Positions 61,381 through 64,000 of a stretch of 64,000 bases of DNA are shown here, piece by piece. The notes beneath the pieces were generated by a model. The model did not search any database. It saw nothing but the letters and a program-made list of their open reading frames with translations, and had not been told where the DNA came from. How positions within the stretch are numbered: the stretch's first letter is position 1; each line of letters opens with the position of its first letter. The stretch lies in assembly GCA_035632055.1 (NCBI GenBank), contig DASQHO010000018.1:1-64000 (forward strand), in the 5' to 3' direction. This stretch comes from REEB95 sp035632055 (lineage in GTDB: Bacteria > Pseudomonadota > Alphaproteobacteria > ATCC43930 > CGMCC-115725). The translations under genes and the position numbers were made by a program.

Positions 61381-61424
61381 CTGCATTGCGTGTCGGAGAC
61401 GAAGTCCGGCAGGGAGGCAGAGCG

Positions 61425-61736
61425 ATGAGCATCCAATCCCGATGCGTGGCCGATCGCAGCGAGCGATCCACACGCCGCACTGATCCGATCAACGGCTCGC
61501 GCGCCGTTGCATCGCCCCTATTCCGAACGCTGATGGTCAACGTCAATCGGCGCCGGATGGCGACCGATCGCGTCTATTTCGCGCTGGTCAGCGTTATTGC
61601 CGAGCTATTGTGCGACGAGGAAGTCGCGGAATTGGCCTATTACCTGCAGCCGCAGCTTACCGTCGACGCGTGCGTCCGTGCGGACCTGCCGAAGGCGCCG
61701 ACCTTGCACCGGCGCGCAGCGAGCCGTCATGCCTAG
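61425..61736 (+). CDS. Small hypothetical protein
   Basis: 103 residues with an Arg/Ser-rich first third and a helical second half (FALVSVIAELLCDEEVAELAYYLQPQ). No family recognised. CAGGGAGGC lies shortly before ATG 61425, preferred over the in-frame ATG at 61290. A sigma-54-type promoter precedes it. Its stop overlaps the next gene by 8 bases (ATGCCTAG), so the two are coupled. Confidence 0.55.
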   Translation: MSIQSRCVADRSERSTRRTDPINGSRAVASPLFRTLMVNVNRRRMATDRVYFALVSVIAELLCDEEVAELAYYLQPQLTVDACVRADLPKAPTLHRRAASRHA

Positions 61737-62097
61737 GGACACGAACCTGCCAGCGAACGGCCTGACGGCCGCGGATATCGAACTCGTTCGCGAAGTTGCC
61801 GTCGTGATGACCTATACCGGACGCTGGCAATCGATCTGCCGCGCTAGCGACCTGTTCTGCGATTATTTCGAAGCACGGCTTCCCGATGCACAACGTTCGC
61901 GGCTGATGATCGGCATCCTTCACGGGCGCCACTATTTCTGCATGGACGGCCGCACGAGCGCCGTTTATGTCGGCGATACGCTCGAACAAGTGGCGCGGCG
62001 CGCCGGCCTGCCGCTTCCGGCGCAATTGGATGTGCTGTACGGCGTTGGATCGAGATGGGCTGAAAACGCCGGACCGGGCGTGACGCGCAGCCAATAA
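61729..62097 (+). CDS. Hypothetical protein coupled to the previous gene
   Basis: 122 residues, mixed helix and strand, with four Cys-, Tyr- and Trp-containing segments (TYTGRWQSICRASDLFCDYFEARL, written here in part as WQSICRASDLFCDYF; and HGRHYFCMDGR). No signal peptide and no recognised family. It overlaps the upstream gene by 8 bases. Its last 133 bases overlap the convergent lipoprotein frame on the other strand; both look protein-like, so the overlap is unresolved. Confidence 0.5.
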   Translation: MPRDTNLPANGLTAADIELVREVAVVMTYTGRWQSICRASDLFCDYFEARLPDAQRSRLMIGILHGRHYFCMDGRTSAVYVGDTLEQVARRAGLPLPAQLDVLYGVGSRWAENAGPGVTRSQ

Positions 62098-62594
62098 CGC
62101 CGGGGATAACCCTCTGCGTCGATGTCGCCCCGAAGGCCGATAATGTGCGGCCAGCCGGCGCGGCAGCCCCACGAATACGTCGTTGGAGGTCCGCTCATGC
62201 TTGGCAACGGCTGGTCAACTTCCGGGAACGCGCGGCAGAAATCCAGGATGTCCTTGGTCGGCACGTGGCTCGTGTCGCCGGCTTTGGCGTCACAGGGCAT
62301 GCCGAACCCGAAGCTGCACGCCACAACCGATCCATCGCTGCAGCGCCAGGCAACGGGTAATGCCATCTGGGCGGTGACCGCCGGTCCCAGATGCAAGGCG
62401 CGGGTCACGGCATCGGCTATCCATTCGGGCGAGGCAGGCCCGTCGTACCGGTCATCCGGATGGTCGATCGTGCCGACTGCCGCGCAGTATGGAACGGGGT
62501 CGTGATATGCTACCGGTGTCGACGTTGACGTGCAGCCGGACGCAGCGGCGAGTGCCGCAACCAGCCCGAGGATGCGCGTGCACTTCGGCAGCAT
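61965..62594 (-). CDS. Putative lipoprotein, hypothetical
   Basis: 209 residues. Signal peptide with lipobox AASGC (Cys about residue 21). The mature part has YCAAVGTIDHPDDRYDGP, MALPVAWRCSDGSVVACSFG and FCRAFPEVDQ with five or more Cys, resembling small Cys-containing lipoproteins of soil alphaproteobacteria that I cannot name. The last 44 residues overlap the convergent 122-residue frame, so the true C-terminus may be shorter in effect. The start at 62594 is set by the signal peptide. Confidence 0.6.
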   Translation of the reverse strand: MLPKCTRILGLVAALAAASGCTSTSTPVAYHDPVPYCAAVGTIDHPDDRYDGPASPEWIADAVTRALHLGPAVTAQMALPVAWRCSDGSVVACSFGFGMPCDAKAGDTSHVPTKDILDFCRAFPEVDQPLPSMSGPPTTYSWGCRAGWPHIIGLRGDIDAEGYPRRYWLRVTPGPAFSAHLDPTPYSTSNCAGSGRPARRATCSSVSPT

Positions 62595-62709
62595 GCGTCA
62601 TCGTCATAAGGCGCGCCGGTGGACCCTGTAAAGCGGTGCCCGCTCCACGGGCATCGGCCATATTCCGGCGGACCGTGCAAACGGCAGCCGGCGGACCGGG
62701 AGGGGAGAA

Positions 62710-63318
62710 ATGGCTGGCAGCCGGATCACGCGCCGGACGGCATTAACAATAGGCGCCGCCGTGCTGGTCGCCAGCCGGTCTAGCGGCGTTCGGGCCGCCC
62801 GCCCGGCGGGCGCGGTGCCGTCACTGAGCGGCTACGTCGGCGATTATTATCCGTTCGATCGGCCGCAAATCCTGCCGCGCATCGCGTTCGAAGATCTCAG
62901 CGGCAACCTACGGGATCTTTCGCTCATGGCCGGCCGCATCGTTCTGTTGAATTTCTGGGCGACATGGTGCGCGCCGTGTCTGGCTGAGATGCCCGACCTC
63001 GACCGGCTGCAGGCGCGTTTCTCCAGCGACGTTTTTGCCGTGCTCGCGATCTGCACCGACGCGCGCAGCATCCAGACAGTGAGCGACTTTTTCGCGCAAC
63101 ACGGGCTGCGGAACTTGGCCGCTTATGCCGATCCGACCGGAAGGGACATGCACGACTGCGCGATCAGCGCGATGCCGACATCCTTCATCATCGATCGCAT
63201 CGGGCACGCGCGCGGTATTCTTCCCGGCGCCGCACGCTGGGATTCGCCGGCTGCGCAAGCGTTGATCGACTATTATCTGACTGAGAAACCAGTCGATACA
63301 GCGGCGCGCACCTGGTAG
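62710..63318 (+). CDS. TlpA/ResA-like thiol-disulfide oxidoreductase
   Basis: 202 residues. An N-terminal signal with an RR pair (ITRRTALTIG) and a cut near VRA|ARP suggests Tat or Sec export. Thioredoxin-like domain with WATWCAPCLAEMP, active CxxC WCAPC near residue 82, and the cis-Pro in AMPTSFII. It would act in the periplasm on Cys-containing proteins, for example cytochrome c maturation or the Cys-rich exported proteins of this region. GGGAGGGGAG 2-11 bases before ATG 62710. The 115 bases upstream to the lipoprotein start contain no clear feature. Confidence 0.85.
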   Translation: MAGSRITRRTALTIGAAVLVASRSSGVRAARPAGAVPSLSGYVGDYYPFDRPQILPRIAFEDLSGNLRDLSLMAGRIVLLNFWATWCAPCLAEMPDLDRLQARFSSDVFAVLAICTDARSIQTVSDFFAQHGLRNLAAYADPTGRDMHDCAISAMPTSFIIDRIGHARGILPGAARWDSPAAQALIDYYLTEKPVDTAARTW

Positions 63319-63343
63319 CGGCGCCGTTGCCGGCGCCATCCGA

Positions 63344-64000
63344 TCAAGAATTGGTCGCGACCGGAGCCGGCGACTGCGACGGCTGAATGTCGCCGTTGCC
63401 ATGCTTCTCTTCGCCGGTCCACATCGTGCCCTGCTTGGTGACCCAGATGGCCGCCTGCGTCCGGTTGGTGCACCCGATCTTCCGGAGCAGCGTCTTGATG
63501 TGGACCTTGATCGTCGCCTCGGACAGCTGCAGTTCGCGGGCGATGAATTTGTTGGAGCGGCCATCGCGCAGGAAATACAGCACCTGGCGCTCGCGATCCG
63601 AGAATATCGGACCTGTGGGCGCCTGCGCGTAGTCGGCGACTTCCCCTTCGCTCGGAAGCGTCGTCAGCAGCAGGCTGAACGGGAAGACGTTCTCGCCCAT
63701 CATGACCAGGTCGAGAGATTTGCGCAGCACCTCGAGCGACGAGTCCGACAACAGGCAGGCGTCGAGGTTCGCGCCGAAAATGTCGATCAGCACGCTGCGG
63801 GGAAGCTGCACCCGCTGGGCGTAAAAGACGATGCGGCTGCGTGGATAGACCTGCCGCAACGTTTTCAGGGGCACGACCATCTCTTCGTCGAGCCGCGAGC
63901 CGATGAAAATCAGGTCGCAATGCTCATCGGCGACTTCGATGGCCTTATTGATGCTCGCGAAATCGTGGCGAATCTTATAGCGCGAGTTCGCGAAGAAGGC
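63344..64000 (-). CDS. LuxR-family regulator with degenerate receiver (5-prime end beyond window)
   Basis: At least 218 residues; the frame runs off the right edge without a stop, so the start is outside. Receiver-like part: the phospho-Asp position reads LIFIGSRLDEE, so the Asp is missing and phosphorylation is unlikely. LuxR helix-turn-helix at the C-terminus (SDRERQVLYFLRDGRSNKFIARELQL, given in part; IGCTNRTQAAIWVTKQG). It shares with the regulator at 59547-60281 the FPF linker segment (NVFPFSLL versus RMFPFEIF) and the NRTQAA end, so the two are related. It converges with the TlpA-like gene with 25 bases between the stops. Confidence 0.82.
   Translation of the reverse strand, partial: AFFANSRYKIRHDFASINKAIEVADEHCDLIFIGSRLDEEMVVPLKTLRQVYPRSRIVFYAQRVQLPRSVLIDIFGANLDACLLSDSSLEVLRKSLDLVMMGENVFPFSLLLTTLPSEGEVADYAQAPTGPIFSDRERQVLYFLRDGRSNKFIARELQLSEATIKVHIKTLLRKIGCTNRTQAAIWVTKQGTMWTGEEKHGNGDIQPSQSPAPVATNS

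Larger units (their letters stand above)
60977..61424. other. 448-base divergent control region
   Basis: Between the exported-protein gene (minus) and the 103-residue gene (plus). It contains one sigma-54-type promoter on each strand (61037-61052 and 61365-61380) and a TGTCAC-N6-GTGACA inverted repeat (61181-61198) between them. I see no gene. Confidence 0.6.

Noticed and set aside
62595..62709. Sigma-54 promoter before the TlpA-like gene
   Set aside because: Only the GG-N10-GC spacing is met, by sequences with poor -24 and -12 elements; not better than chance in GC-rich DNA.

Overview
This is a GC-rich alphaproteobacterial chromosome segment, most likely from the Hyphomicrobiales (Rhizobiales). 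The evidence is a very large cyclic beta-1,2-glucan synthase (NdvB/ChvB), a ChvG/ChvI two-component pair joined to a short HPr kinase and an incomplete regulatory PTS, an alphaproteobacterial hemC-hemD-mitofilin-HemY run, and two sequences that match the FNR/FixK box exactly. I see no phage, insertion sequence, rRNA or CRISPR array. The only RNA genes I can support are tRNA-Arg(CCG) and tRNA-Thr(CGT).

Layout. 1-7.4 kb: a ferredoxin-NADP reductase, then a minus-strand run chvI, chvG, hprK, rapZ, EIIA-Man, HPr, EI in which most genes overlap by a few bases. 7.5-12 kb: a divergent AraC regulator/MFS pair, a small PNPOx-like protein and pckA. 12-16 kb: an FAD monooxygenase, a membrane protein and several small proteins, one with an FNR/FixK box just upstream. 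16-25.6 kb: polA, a small zinc-finger protein, an ABC ATPase joined to a lipoprotein-like hydrolase, a FecR/DUF6600 protein with a 72-bp coding repeat, an amino-acid-type binding protein and a DUF924 protein. 25.7-40.8 kb: tRNA-Arg, a CHRD protein, cytochrome b561, an exported protein with a duplicated domain, iorAB, a sirtuin-amidotransferase-gpsA operon, two exported proteins, tsaD, and divergently hemC-hemD-mitofilin-HemY, whose last codons run into tRNA-Thr. 40.9-49.6 kb: ndvB.

The accessory part is 49.9-64 kb. At its centre (54.1-61 kb) is what I interpret as an undescribed Fap-like functional-amyloid export system. It has an outer-membrane beta-barrel with a Gln-rich N-terminal coiled coil (FapF-like), a stand-alone exported C39 peptidase (FapD-like), and several small Sec-exported proteins rich in Asn, Gln and Gly. 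Three of these share a QN-x-x-NN-x-x-x-Q motif. Two carry a double-glycine leader motif (L/V at -12, E at -8, L at -7, GG at -2/-1) placed after a Sec signal peptide, which is what a periplasmic C39 peptidase would cut. Five of the exported proteins end in His or His-Asn.

Regulation is visible in the DNA. Three sequences match the sigma-54 -24/-12 promoter: in front of the two-repeat amyloid-like gene, in front of a second exported-protein gene, and divergently in front of two small plus-strand genes. Repeated TGTCAC/GTGACA elements lie 120-210 bp upstream of these promoters, and a sigma-54 activator gene with an intact GAFTGA motif lies at the downstream end of the cluster. Two related LuxR-type regulators with degenerate receiver domains lie upstream of, and at the far end of, the same region. 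The link between these parts is inference from the sequence; the family assignments rest on motifs I can see.
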